The notes under the pieces: generated by a model | What the model was told of the DNA's origin: nothing | The model's input: the letters and a program-made list of their open reading frames with translations, nothing else | Database searches by the model: none | Shown: one piece after another, positions 49,584 through 61,200 of the stretch | Position numbering within the stretch: the stretch's first letter is position 1 | How the letters are laid out: every line of letters starts with the position of its first letter | Position numbers and translations under genes: made by a program | Assembly: GCA_022539475.1 (NCBI GenBank) | Contig: VCMS01000053.1 | Coordinates: forward strand, 124,001 to 188,000 | Source: Gracilaria domingensis | Taxonomy: Eukaryota > Rhodophyta > Florideophyceae > Gracilariales > Gracilariaceae | Length of the DNA: 64,000 nt | Direction of reading: 5' to 3'

Positions 49584-52518
49584 TTAGTCATCTTCTAGTA
49601 ACTGATGTGAGTCCTTCAGATCATCCCAAACCAAACTAGCTATCGTTCGAACAATTTTTGTGAAGCTCTCTCCCTTTGCGTGAAGCATACCACTCTTTTC
49701 CTTTCCCATACAGCATAGCTCGTTACGAACAAAGACACAAACCAGCTCGCACATTTCCGTTGTGATAAACAGCAGTGATTGACTCTGCGAGACACCTCGA
49801 CGGCCGTGGTCACTTAAAAGACGTTTAGCGGGTGCAGACAAAGCCTGCGACGCTAAAAATGCCCATTCCAGCATATTGAATGGAAGGAGACTAACCAAGT
49901 TTGCGTAATAGTTTGCCCTCCCCCAGTAATGTAGAGCTTCATTCGATTCCTTTCTTCCATCACGTTTTAGAGAAGTTCGCACCTCATTATGGAACAATTC
50001 AAAGAAAACCTGTAAGGAAGAACCTGGAATGCTAACAATATCATCCAAGGCATCCAGCTCTCCAATTAAAAAATCGTAGAGTAAAGAAAAATAGTCTTCT
50101 CTAGCGCTTTCACTTTCTCCCAAAAAGTCCAATTCAAATCTGTTTACGTCCAATATCGCAGAAAGATAAAATGGAATGACTCTGCCATCCTTACGCACCA
50201 GAGACTACGAAAGTGCGTGTTAAGCGAGCGACGACGTAAGGTGCCATGCTGCCGAAGTAGACGATACTGGCCGCCAAATATAACCGAACCGCAAGTTCAA
50301 TGAGTCGCAGAGACGCCTGCAGGGTGTGATATAACCCATCAGTGCGAGCTGCTAGTGGATAGCCCTGCGTGGGCTTGACGCTGCGGAAGAGTGAAACGCG
50401 TGACACCTAATAGGTCGGTAGCACCCGCCGTTGCCTATAGTGCACGGTGACGAAGTGATAAATACGCCTGCACTGGTGTGCGGCAGGCACGTATAGCCCT
50501 CGAGGTCAGCAAGACTATTAGAGGACTACTAGACTTACCAATTGGTGACTTTAGAACCGAACTGGTGGCGAATTAGCCTAGTTGGTGCTTGCCTTTACCA
50601 TTTGGTGTGGGAGGTTGGCGTCTCGGGGGTTTAGTACACCCGAGCGCCCCTCCGGCTCTCACGGACCTAGTGCCACGTGGGCCACCGGGAGGGGCATTTG
50701 TGGTGCACCACCCCGGCCACATATCTACACTACCTGGTAAATATTAATTCTAAATTGACGAAAATAAACTAATTAGTTCTTGTCATGCCTTTGCTTGAGC
50801 GTCCCACGTAGTACAGTAGGCAATCGTGCCCAGAGGCCGGAAATGTCACCACTGGGTCTTGTAGAGCCCCCGTTGATCCGGCGAACTATACTACACAGAG
50901 CTGCTGGGCAGCAGGCTTTACAAAGCGTATACGCCTTGCGTTATCCCGTTCTTTGTTTTAGCGTGCAGCGCTTGGTACGGAGGGTCTCGCAAAAGGCTCT
51001 GGAAAGGCATAGCTGTGCACGTTGGCTTCGGTGGGCAGATCGTAGAACATTGTTGTGCTCGGAACCATATTTCCGGCCATTATCTGCATTGTTTCATACA
51101 ATTTAACAAGGACACGAAAAGCACGAGACAAAGTGACATGCTGGTCAGCTTCCAGCTGTCTCGCAACGCGACGGAACTCTGTAAAAACTGCAATAATTTC
51201 CGTCAAGCAGTTCATATGCTCCTCGTTTAGAGAAGGAAGATCATTGACTGAAATGGAAAGCTCTTCTGCCACCAATGCAATATTCGAAGCTCGTGTAAGA
51301 TAGGTAGTCATAGCCCTAAGACGGGAATGCCAGCGAGTGGGAACATCGTGCTTCAACCGCTGTATTCTGTCTGCCGTAACACCATCACGCATTTGCATTT
51401 CTCTTAGTCTCATACTTGCCTTTGAGTGATAGTTAAAATATGAGGTAACCTGATTAATATGCTCCATGTATTTCTGCCATACAGTACCTTCTTTGAAGAC
51501 GTCATTCTCTACCAATGCAGGGGTGTGAACCACACATCGGACAGAACCAGTATAATTTGTAAACATGTCGACAGCAAATGTAGTTGCCGGTTCATTATCT
51601 GTCGTTGCAGTAGACACAACAATATCCTCACTTCCAACAACCATATTTTTAGACACAATCTTCTGCAAGACAGCACGTAGCTGTCCTCCATTTTTGGGCA
51701 ATGTTCCCAAATTCAATGTAACAATAGGAATAGAACAAAGCTTCCACCGATGATCAACAAAATGCCACGTTACCCCCATATTAGGTGCGCCAAGTGCTGC
51801 ACTCCACCCATCAAATGTAAGTAATCTTGTTCTTGCCGCGGTCACCCTTTCTCGAAGCAATGAGCAAACGGCTTTGTATGTACATAATAAATGAGAGTCC
51901 AATACGAAATTTGCTGGAGAATTGTAACCTTCTTCCCAAAAGATCAATGAGACCTTGAAACGTAGGTGTTCCAATCGCGGACAAGTTCGTCTCTGTACTA
52001 CAAGCAAACAGAACTTATGCGACGGCCTGCACTGTTTTCGTTGGAACTCCATTTCGTGAACCTGAGTTACTCTGGCTTGAAATATTTGTAAAGAAAGTTT
52101 TCTGAGCATGCTGATGTTATCTCTTCTGCGCCACAATTTATCTGTTAAAGATTGCTTTCAGTTGTATTTCATTTTGGTTTAGCTGTATGGCAAGCTGCAG
52201 TTTTGAATAAAGAGAGTGATGATGGGTTTTGTAGTGCAAGACGATGTTACTATTGGAATAAGATTTGTTAATACTGCGAATGAGGCCGCATGTTTTGCAT
52301 TGAAACTTTGGTTGTTTGTCGTGTTTGATGATGCTAGCGGCAAGTGTGCTCCAGACTGAGACTTTTGTGCTTGATATTTTTCCATTGCTAGGACCTCGAC
52401 GCTTTCTTTGCTGTTTTTGTTGCTTCTCTATGACTGCGGAGGCTGTAAGTTGGACGTTTCCTGCTGTTTCCACAGCATTAGTAGGCATGTTGAATACAAG
52501 TTGGTAAGATACAAGCAC
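49584..52518 (-). pseudogene. hAT transposase gene, frameshifted and interrupted
   Basis: Three frames on the - strand follow the hAT domain order. 52518-52138: BED-type zinc finger (FQCKTCGLIRS..SNSNIVLHYKTHH). 52136-~50968: catalytic core with LLTFDGWSAALGAPNMGVTW (first Asp), STATTDNEPATTFAVDMF (second Asp), RCVVHTPALV and LKHDVPTRWHSRLRAM. 50198-49584: C-terminal dimerization domain (YYANLVSLLPFNMLEWAFLASQAL.., RLLSDHGRRG). The finger and core frames differ. The core and C-terminal parts are separated by a foreign insertion (about 50214-50967). It is a different family from the hAT relic at 4795-9880. The element is inactive. Confidence 0.8.
50214..50967 (-). mobile_element. TG..CA-bounded insertion in hAT gene, possible solo LTR
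   Basis: On the - strand it begins TGCACGCTAA (50967) and ends TTAACACGCA (50214); these ends are inverted repeats differing only by transitions. No gene is inside. Segments such as CACCAGTTCGGTTCTAAAGTC loosely resemble the Ty3 LTRs in this window. A target duplication was not found, so the boundaries are provisional. Confidence 0.45.
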
Positions 52519-53531
52519 CTGATCAACAGGTGTGGTGAGTCCTTGATCTAGCGCATTCTCGACCTTAACAGTTTGTCTAGGCTTACGTCATTGTGATCTA
52601 TCATGTTCTACACGTATTACAATGTACCATTTGTTGTACGTGTACACGCTGTACAACTTCTGACTAACTAATCCCTGTTTCTATGTTAGCTAGTTAGTCT
52701 GTACCAATTTTTGAGATATTCAGTCAGTCATCCCTTCGGGCGTGGGTTTTAGACATGACATGTCTTGAGCAATGAGCTCAAAACATATCATTCTATTCTT
52801 ATTCTTCTTTAATTTGGTCTGTTGCCCCTTATTCCGAAGCAACAAAAGAGCAATTCGTCTAGAGGTGTTCTCTCTTCTAAGAACCAAAAACTTTGACGGC
52901 CATTGCTTCATCATATCTATCACAGATATATCATTCAATACATCATTCATTCGAAGTTACTCTTGTATGTCCATTTTTCTTAGTTTGGCGCCCAGAATTG
53001 CATTAGACAATTAGAACCTGTGAGAACAAAAAAACCACCAGGCCACATGTCCGGTGTTAGTACACAATATACTGTGAGCAGTCTGCAGCTGTGTCACGTA
53101 TATGTACTCGCACAAATGCTAAAAAGGCCAAAAGCTTTCGTGAAGCATATCGAATCAGTTTCCTGAATGAATCTCGACCAACTTCAGCAGCTTGAACGCT
53201 AGCGACTGGTTCGCCCGTCGAGGCGTAATGTGGAGCAAATCATCGTCTCATCAGTTCTTGGCCTTCGTCGGAGATCCATCTGACAATCCTGATCGCACGG
53301 ATGCGAAAAGGAAAACGTGAGCGCCATCTTGTGTGACGTTCGTTCGACAGTCGCAGAGCTTTGTTGAGGTTGGAAGCAACTGGGTGCAATCAAGGCATGC
53401 GACTAGTGAAAGAGTTGCTAGATGTAACTTCCGATTTTTGAAAGGCTTTTTCATCTACACCTCGGAGCAGGGTGACAATATCAATTTTCTTCTTCTTTGG
53501 CACAAAGAGGAGTGCGAACGTCCGACATCAT
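52519..53531. other. Intergenic, no gene recognised
   Basis: About 1 kb, AT-rich, with short random frames. It should include the 5' end of the hAT element; no inverted end was identified. Confidence 0.4.
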
Positions 53532-54493
53532 TGTAGTGCAAAACCCAGCGGATGGGAGATACACTCAAGGTGTTCGGAGCCTTGCCCTCGTCAGGGTAGA
53601 CTGAGCGGAATGAGCCCTCCGTGCACGGATAGTGCGGGTGTAAGACCGCCCGTGTTACGGGATATACCTACGGAGGTTGAGGGAACGGGTTTGGCCTCGA
53701 TGGGATCGAGATCCGAAAGCGGAGAGGAGCGGTAGCGAAACAGACCGGGAACGGTGGAAACCCTAAGCAGAAAAAGGGAAAAGAGAGAGGAATCCCCCGG
53801 CGGGGCGTGCGACAAGCGGCAACAGACCCGGCGGCGGGATCCGGAGAGTGTGTATATAGCCCACGCGGCAAGAACTCTATACAGAGACGGAAACAATACC
53901 AATTGTGGTTAAGCAGACACCTGCAGATAATAAGAGAAAACAATAGTCCGAAGACGGAAAGAAAGCCGGAGGGCAACAGCAACAATTAGTCAGAATTACC
54001 TGAATGATCCCGAGGGATGAAGCTGAGTCGTACCGTACGCGGTGTTTCTCCGGAAGGAGTCGTACACTTCGCGATGGCGAAACAGTTCAGAGCCGAACTC
54101 GGTTACCCTTTACTGAGGGGCGGAGGTGGCCGCGAGGTCACCTCCTTATATCGTAACCGATTACTTAGTTAAAATAAATTAAATAAATAAAGTGCACGCT
54201 TGTGCAGGTCCACACACGTGGAAGGTGTGCAACCCGCGGCAGCGGCCAGTAAACTATTCGACTATCGAACCAAATTCACCTGTGAAAGGGTCAAAAGAAC
54301 CACACGCGTACACGCGACCAATACTCATCCGCGCCACGTCATGGCTGACCCCTCAGGGTGCCATACCTCAATGCGGCCAAAAGGTATCCCATCAGTGGGC
54401 CAATATTCATACCTTCTGAGTACCCGGAACCATCCTTACCAGGGGTTTATGAAAACAATCCCGGTGTATCGGGCGAGCACGTTTTGCTCTACA
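53532..54493 (-). mobile_element. 3' LTR of second Ty3/gypsy element (962 bp)
   Basis: On the - strand it opens TGTAGAGCAAAAC right after the polypurine tract and closes TTTTGCACTACA. Collinear blocks match the first element's LTR (AACCGAGTTCGGCTCTG at ~54098, CGGTCTTACACCC at ~53649, CGCTGGGTTTTGCAC at the end). A TATA-like CTATATAC lies at ~53854-53861 on the - strand and would serve the element's own promoter. The 5' LTR lies beyond the right edge. Confidence 0.82.
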
Positions 54494-54506
54494 TATCCCC
54501 CTCCTT
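54494..54506 (-). promoter_or_regulatory. Polypurine tract of second Ty3/gypsy element
   Basis: AAGGAGGGGGATA on the - strand, directly before the LTR's TG. It differs by one base from the tract at 3251-3263. Confidence 0.8.
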
Positions 54507-54554
54507 AGCGCAGGAAACATCCGGTTTGCAAGCGGAGACTCATCAGCGAGCTCG

Positions 54555-54562
54555 CATATAAG
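54555..54562 (+). promoter_or_regulatory. TATA-like box of the second antisense gene
   Basis: CATATAAG, 11 bp before the ATG at 54574. The position relative to the ATG equals that in the first element (3195-3202). Confidence 0.45.
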
Positions 54563-54573
54563 CGTGGTCCACC

Positions 54574-56388
54574 ATGGAAATATCCGAGATTCCGGTTCCT
54601 CGTCACAACGAGACACACGTGCAAACACACTCAGCTTCTCTGCACTCAGACGATTCAGTACGTGAAGTTTCTTCTGCGATCGACGATTCGATGAACCCTC
54701 ACCAGGGCGACGAGCAGCCTTCCCAAACCGGGGTTCCGAACGTTTCGGGTCCCGCAACTCTTGCGACAGGGTATCTCGGCAGTTTCGCCTCCGCTCCTCT
54801 GCCTCAGAGTCAACACCACACGTCTACACCGAATCCGGTCGACGTCGCGGCGTGGAATTCCGTCCAGGCGGTGCCCTTGCTGGCGACTCCAGCTGGCTAG
54901 ATAGCGCGTGAATCGCTCCTTGTTCAAGATCCGACTACCGGAGGAAGCTGGGCCTATTCCAGAGCGCCCTGGTTTCACCCGACAGCGGTTCGCAACAGTG
55001 CATTGATGGATTCATACACCGAGAACGGTATGCTGCCTGGCGGTCTGCACCGAGATATGGTGGATTCCTGGGATTGGAGAAACCGCGCGGCGGTTGCACC
55101 TCACGTGTTTTCACGAAAACGGCGCGGCCGTGGATACGAAACGCTGGATGAAGCGCGCGCGGCTATGGCGCGATTGGCGTACTTTCGGAAGGACCGAGCC
55201 TCGTTCCCCGAGAGGATCCCCGAGTCATACGGGTTCGACCTTTCCCGGTTCCGAACTTACGGAGAGATCAAGTATGGCGCGAACCTCGCGGACTTCCAAG
55301 CGGCGGAAAACTTCCCGGAGTCGATGCCGGCGGACATTCTTCTGTTCAACAGGCCTATCCTGCGAGCGGAGTTCCGATATCTACATCGCCCTTCGGGAGA
55401 GGGAAGCTTCTTCGACCGATTGCGAAACGAACGCAAGTGGCGATCCTGGTTCGGGTATCTGATTCCACACCAGAACATGGAGGTTGAACGTTTGCGTCCG
55501 GACGCACTAGCGGGTCGATTCGCTCCACTCCCATCGTGGTGGGCTCACTATGAGGTACCACGCGGGTGTTTCCCGGAATTGCCTCTGTGCATCTCCTATG
55601 TGGGGTCACCCATGATTTCGAATCGGCACTCGGAGTACTGGATGCTCTTCATCGCCGAATGGGCCGCTCGCGTTGCCGCGCTTACGCTATGGGAAGCATA
55701 CGACCAGAACCGTGTTTGGTATTTGCTTCCGAGGTTACGGAATGTGATTAGATCACTGGACTTATACACCGCGCTCGGTTCGGACGACAACGTCAGCGAG
55801 GTCATCAGCCTTATCGATCTCATCGATTCCATTGATTGGAGTACCGTTCCGGCGGAAACCGTCCCCAGGGGCACTCGTTCGCACTACGACCGTTCGCCAG
55901 GGCGAAGACATCCGGGTGCCGGTGACTTCGTGTACTACGATCCCTGGGAGGGAGTTACTGTCCCGAAGGAGCGGGCCCTCGTCCTACGCGGACTTCCTCG
56001 AGTGGTTCCGAGCGATCACCCTATTGGGTTTATGTTTTCCGACAACTATTACTCCGTAGCAGGGGAGGACGATCCAATGGTGGATGACACTGTGGAAGAC
56101 CCGGCAACGGGAGGCCCGTCGGCGGCTTCCGCAGGAGTTCCGGTTGTCGGAGGGGCGGCTGCGCCAGTTGGTCCTATCGGTTGGGGCGTGGGCCCTTCGC
56201 AGGGGAATATTGACCCTCGCGTGATAGCGATGCGCAACCAACTCCTCGGACTTGGGGTGCCGGTTCCACCGGATATGTACGACCTGGGCCAGCTGTTGGC
56301 ATTGGGAGCGCAGGCCTTCGCGAGTCAGCCTCCCCAAGCGGGGCCGTCCAACTTTGGAGGTGCCGGTCCTTCGACAGGATGGCAGTGA
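54574..56388 (+). pseudogene. Antisense accessory protein of Ty3/gypsy element, one nonsense codon
   Basis: The frame from the ATG at 54574 (MEISEIPVPRHNE) to 56388 is continuous except for a TAG at 54898-54900; the intact part after the next ATG (55003) is 461 residues. It is homologous to the protein at 1139-3184. Shared motifs include SRAPWFHP, YGEIKYGANLA, LRAEFRYLH, FGYLIPHQNME, LPLCISYVGSP, EWAAR, EAYDQNRVWYLLPRLR, DRSPGRRHPGAGDFVYYDPW and the acidic MVDDTVED before a Gly/Ala/Pro tail. It lies on the strand opposite to pol of the same element and is convergent with it. Function unknown. An internal start after the stop could still give a core protein. Confidence 0.8.
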
Positions 56389-56778
56389 TCCCAACGGTGG
56401 GTTCGCTCCATGATGGGCGGTGGTAGGCTCTGCGACCAACGCACTCCGCAATAGCTAGCGGTACAACTTCTCCTTAGAATAAAATCGACTTCGAGGTCAC
56501 TTCCTTCATAACCGGTTTACGGTTCAACGCTTCTTCGCGTATCGTCATTCCAAGACGATCGACCAGACTGCGTGTAGCTTCACGACATGTTCACATGCAC
56601 CGTTAGACGGTAGTTCGCTTCTTTCCGATAACTCGGCGTCCGTTAGACGGAAATCATCTTTTCTTCTTCATCCCTTCGATACTTCCTTCCTTGGGAACAA
56701 ACCAAACTTCTTGGTAGTTCCATCAATGATTTTCCCTCGAGTGGGTCCGTCGATTGCCCTTACGACCCGGCGGCACTG
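56389..56778 (-). other. Spacer between pol end and antisense gene end
   Basis: About 390 bp, purine-rich on the pol-sense strand, matching the layout at 647-1138. GTTAGACGG occurs twice (~56604, ~56642). No gene seen. Confidence 0.45.
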
Positions 56779-57012
56779 TCACCCTACTTGGGCCTGATCC
56801 AAATCTGGAGGCAGCGCTAGCCGCTTACGCCGGTAGTAGGCGAGAACCTTCGATCGAGGTAGATGTTCGATCGGCTCGAAGGTATCCTCCTCAGGGGAGT
56901 ATCCGTACCAACGGACTTGGTATTCAGTCTCCCCATCGAGGTTCACGACGTGACTCACGATGCGTTCGATAACGAATTCCTGTGGGAACACTTCCCGTTC
57001 GCGGGCCTCCAT
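56779..57012 (-). pseudogene. Chromodomain end of Ty3/gypsy pol
   Basis: FPQEFVIERIVSHVVNLDGE followed by TEYQVRWYGYSPEED..FEPIEHLPRSK is a chromodomain homologous to that ending at 646. A stop codon (TGA, ~57034) lies just upstream in the frame. The flanking 57013-57500 still aligns with the pol tail at 2-300 at the DNA level (for example the GAGCCAATCA.AGCTC block near 57390) but is frameshifted. Confidence 0.8.
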
Positions 57013-57837
57013 GGTGTATGGGCCACTCCTGCTGACGCAGTATCACCTAGAGAGGTTGTGCAATTGCGCTAGCGTCCCTCAGGTGAGGCTTTCCAAGTGT
57101 TGGAGACGTGCTTCCTTCCGCGTTCCTCGCCAAACCCCGCTGCGGCGGCCGTACTGTAACTCGCGTCCTACGCGTCCTGTCCTCGAGCTAGAGGGATAGT
57201 TGCAAAGCTCTCGAGCAGACGAGTACAACGGTATCACGTTATTAGATGATAGTCGAGAGACCGACAAACGGTAGTACTTCCGATTGACGAACTTCCCGGC
57301 CTTCACGGGGATAACCGTTTCGGTGACGGAGGTATGTACAGCACTCCCTGTGCAGGGCGGCGGTTCACCCGGTCCACGGGGCATGTGCCATGAGCTCTGA
57401 TTGGCTCCGCGCCACAGATTGGCGACCACGACAACCGTGCGCGTGCTGTGCTCGGCCATCCGTTCGCGAAAGGTCGCCGGCCGCTCATTAGGGCATTCCA
57501 CGTTGTAACGTGCCGCCGCGTGGCACGCGCCTGGTTCTGTCAGGCCCCGTGTCACGGAGATTGCACACGTGCAGCGGCGATGGAGCGCCAGGGCTCCATT
57601 CCACACCCAAGGTGATGCACACTGTATAGTGACGTCTTCCAAGAAAGCGTTCAAAATCCCACAAGGGAATCCACAATGAATGGTCACATTTGGCACAACT
57701 CGTTCACGAGATCCCCCAGTTCAGAGTCGCAGCGCTATTCTTCCGCGTGTTGCGGCTGGTCCGGATCAGTGGAAACGGTTTTCACAGTTTGACTGTCCTT
57801 TTCAACGCGGTTACGCGCCCTGTGAGATAAACTGATG

Positions 57838-58255
57838 CGCAATGGATGTCCATCGGATGAAAATTAGGGACATCTATGGGATATCAGTCGGTTATCTTCC
57901 GTGCATCCAGGATATCCCAATGATATGCCGTGGTACCCCGTTGGATGCGCCTAATTGATGCCCTTTGCATGTCCTTTTGATGTGCAAAAACTATTCCAAA
58001 GATATTCATATGATGCACGAAGATATGTCCCATGGATGTACGGAAATCCACGGTGCATCATTTGGACATCACAAAATCCAATGGACATCTCTTCGTACAT
58101 CATATGCGTATCAGGCGGTTATCATTTGGGTATACTTCATGCATCATCTGAGCATCATTTACGTACATCTTATGGACATCTTGAGGAGATCAAATGGACA
58201 TCTTCAGGTTTCGTAATTCTAATATGGGTTATCTTGGGGATATCATCCGGACATC
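57838..58255. repeat. Degenerate ~11-bp tandem repeat
   Basis: About 35-40 imperfect units of an 11-12-bp motif resembling ACATCTTATGG / TTATCATTTGG (consensus roughly NNATCNNNNGG) fill ~420 bp. It sits within the retroelement, between the integrase end and the chromodomain. The period is close to one DNA helical turn. Confidence 0.7.
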
Positions 58256-61200
58256 AATTCACCTCTCTGGGGCGATTTCGGGCGGTTAGCGATCCCAGGC
58301 TGGGCAGCTGCTTCTGCGGCGACGCTCCGCCTCTCGCGGGGAGTACGGGTGTCTTTCGTGATGTCGTCGGACGATACGGCGAAGTTTCCGCGGTTGGGGC
58401 GCATCGAGGCGGCCGTGCCACTAGATTCTCCTACGGGAGCGACTGGATTGTCAGTGTGGCTCACATTTCCCGTGGTTTGGGAACCGGGCGACACCGGAGC
58501 GTCAGTGCCAGTTGCAGCAACTGCAGTGTCCTCCCCCTCCTTAGGTGGCGCCACGGGCTCCATCAGGAGATGGGGTGGGGGGGTTGACTCTTGTAAATAC
58601 TCGTGCAGAGTCGTTGGAATTCGTCCAAGTAGTAGGGAGTTCAGTTCTGTGGTCAGAAGTACCTACTGTAGGTAGATCTCTTAATCCTCGATCCGGGTGC
58701 GGAAGAATCGCGGGACGCGATGGCGTAGCATCCGTTGACGGAACTTCTTCCTGTAGAGGATCCCCTGATTGGGTATTGGTTGTAGATTGTCCGGAAGGCG
58801 GAGTAGGTGCCAGTACGACGCGATCACGCGATACACGCTCGTGTTGCTTATCAATTTCGATCACGACGGTATCTGGAGTGACAGAAATAACGTGATACGG
58901 TCCGTTGCCGATCGGAGACAGTTTATGTCGTCGTTCCTTCTCAGGATTATAATACTCCTTTCGTAGGAAGACGTAGTCATTAGCTTTCACCATTGATTGT
59001 TTGCCGCGTAATCGGCTATCGAAATTTCGCTTGTACGAGAGTTGAGCCTTCTCCATGGCCTTCCGGGCTACCGGTACCATCTTCTTCAACCAATTTTTCC
59101 AGGTGTCCCTGTACAAACCCGTCGACGGGAAAGACGATAGCGTCGCTTGAGCTTCAATTGCCACAGGTGGCGGAATCCTTGAGAGGACCAATTCAAACGG
59201 CGACAGCGACGTAACCCGATGTACCTGGGTGTTATATGCGTAAGTTATCGCATCAGTGTACAGGTCCCAATCCTTTGGGTGATCCGCAACGTAGGATCTC
59301 AATGCGTTTAGCATCGTACGGTTAAACGGTTCTACCTGCCCATTACACTGGGGATGATAGGTTGTTGTTAACAGATTCTTGATATCCAAGATACGGCATA
59401 CGTCCATAAAGAACTTTGACGCAAACTGCGAGCCATTGTCTGAAAGCAGATTAACGGGTGGCCGTAAGTGAAGACCCAATGCGTCACAAATGCTTGTGCA
59501 ACTGCTGCTGCGTATCCGCTTCAACGGAACCGTTCGCATTAACTTCGAAAACCTATCCGTGATAACCAGGAGATATCTGTGACCGCGTGCGGTTCGAATA
59601 ATTCGCCCAGAATGTCGATAGCGACGAACTCCAAGGAGCGGCTGGGAACAGCGTCATCGATTTCGAGTTCGTCGAAGTTTGACGTTTTCTTGGCGCATTC
59701 GTGCATGAACGGCGTACTGCGTAGCAGTCGAATGCCATAGCTGGCCAATAAAAGTCCTTCGGAGAGTTAGATACAACTTCCTGCCACCAGGGTGTCCCCC
59801 AATCTTTGAATAGTGGGATATATGGAGAACCTCCATTGTAGGAGTGTGGAACCACAATTTGAGGGCGTGTCCCAACAATCCTGACAAGGAATCCCTGATC
59901 GTTGATTAGAAAGGTATCTTGAATCCCCCGTTGAGTCGGGCCCTTATCTGAGTACAGAAAGGATCCCCGTGTTGTTCACGTATTACCTTCAGCGGTAATG
60001 GGTGCAATGAACCGGGTAACGGTGTAACCGGTCCGGTGGCGAGTATGTCGTCGCAGACGTCGTCCAGAAAGTCTGGTTCTTCCTCGAATTCTTCAGCCAA
60101 GAAGCAGGGGATGTCGTCGTCATCGACAGGTTCTGCTTCACCAGAAGTTCCCAAGCGGGAGAGCGCATCTGCCTGCAAGTTCAGGGTTCCCCGTTTGACG
60201 ACTTCGAAATCAATTCGGATAAGCGGAGACGCCATCTCATAAGGCGGCCTGATGGCTCAGATATTCATAAGCCACGGAGTGCCGAATGATCGGTATGCAC
60301 CTGAAAATGAGTTCCCATAGTAGGTCTCAGAGGTGAGAGTGCCCATACAACGGCAAGACATCTTCTCGGAACCGAGTATTGTTCATGCACATTCAAGAAC
60401 GGACCAGTATCCACTGGCGTCGTACGCATCTTCCGAACTTGAAAAGCGCACACCCACTTGGTAGTCACTGAATCAGTATCAACTTAAAATGGAAGCCCTG
60501 GAGTGGGCAACGCCAAATCGGGGAGACGTAACAGCGTCGATTAACGACGAAAAGGCGGATGCTTCCGCATCGCCGAATGGTTCCAGTTTAACTGGCTGTC
60601 TTTTCCTGAGGAGAGAATTGAGAGGCGCTGCAGTATCAGCGAAATTCGGGACGAACCGAATGTAGACATTACACAAACCGAGAAATGATCGGAGTTCCGT
60701 TTGAGTTGTCGCATGTTTGCTTCCTTCAGCGACTTCACCCTTACCTCGTCAACCGAGAGTTTCCCTGGGCGCATAATGTGGCCCAGGTATTTCACCGAGT
60801 CGGTAAATAATTCGCATTTCTTGAGCTTCAAGGTAACACCTGCGTCACGCAAAACTTGCATCACTTCCTTCACATGGGACATATGTTCATCCATACTGTT
60901 GGGAAATACGACAATGTCGTCCAAGTACACAAGACAAGTCTTCCACTTGAATCTGGCCAACAGAATGTCAATCGCGCGCTAAAACGTAGCGGGAGCATTC
61001 GTTAGCCCGAAAGGCATCCGTTTGAAACGGTACAGTCCTTGGTGACATACAAACGCGGTCTTATCGCGATCTTCCTTTCGAATTGGACCCTCCCAGTAAC
61101 CCCAATTGGCGTCAAGGGCGGTAAATACTCTGGCGCTTCCCAGCGAGTCGATGTACTCATCCATCCGTGGAATCGAATACACGTCTTTGACGGTAACGGC

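Noticed and set aside
57079-57696. 205-codon frame on the - strand between minisatellite and chromodomain
   Set aside because: The DNA aligns in part with the pol tail of the first element, so it is probably out-of-frame pol sequence, not a separate gene.
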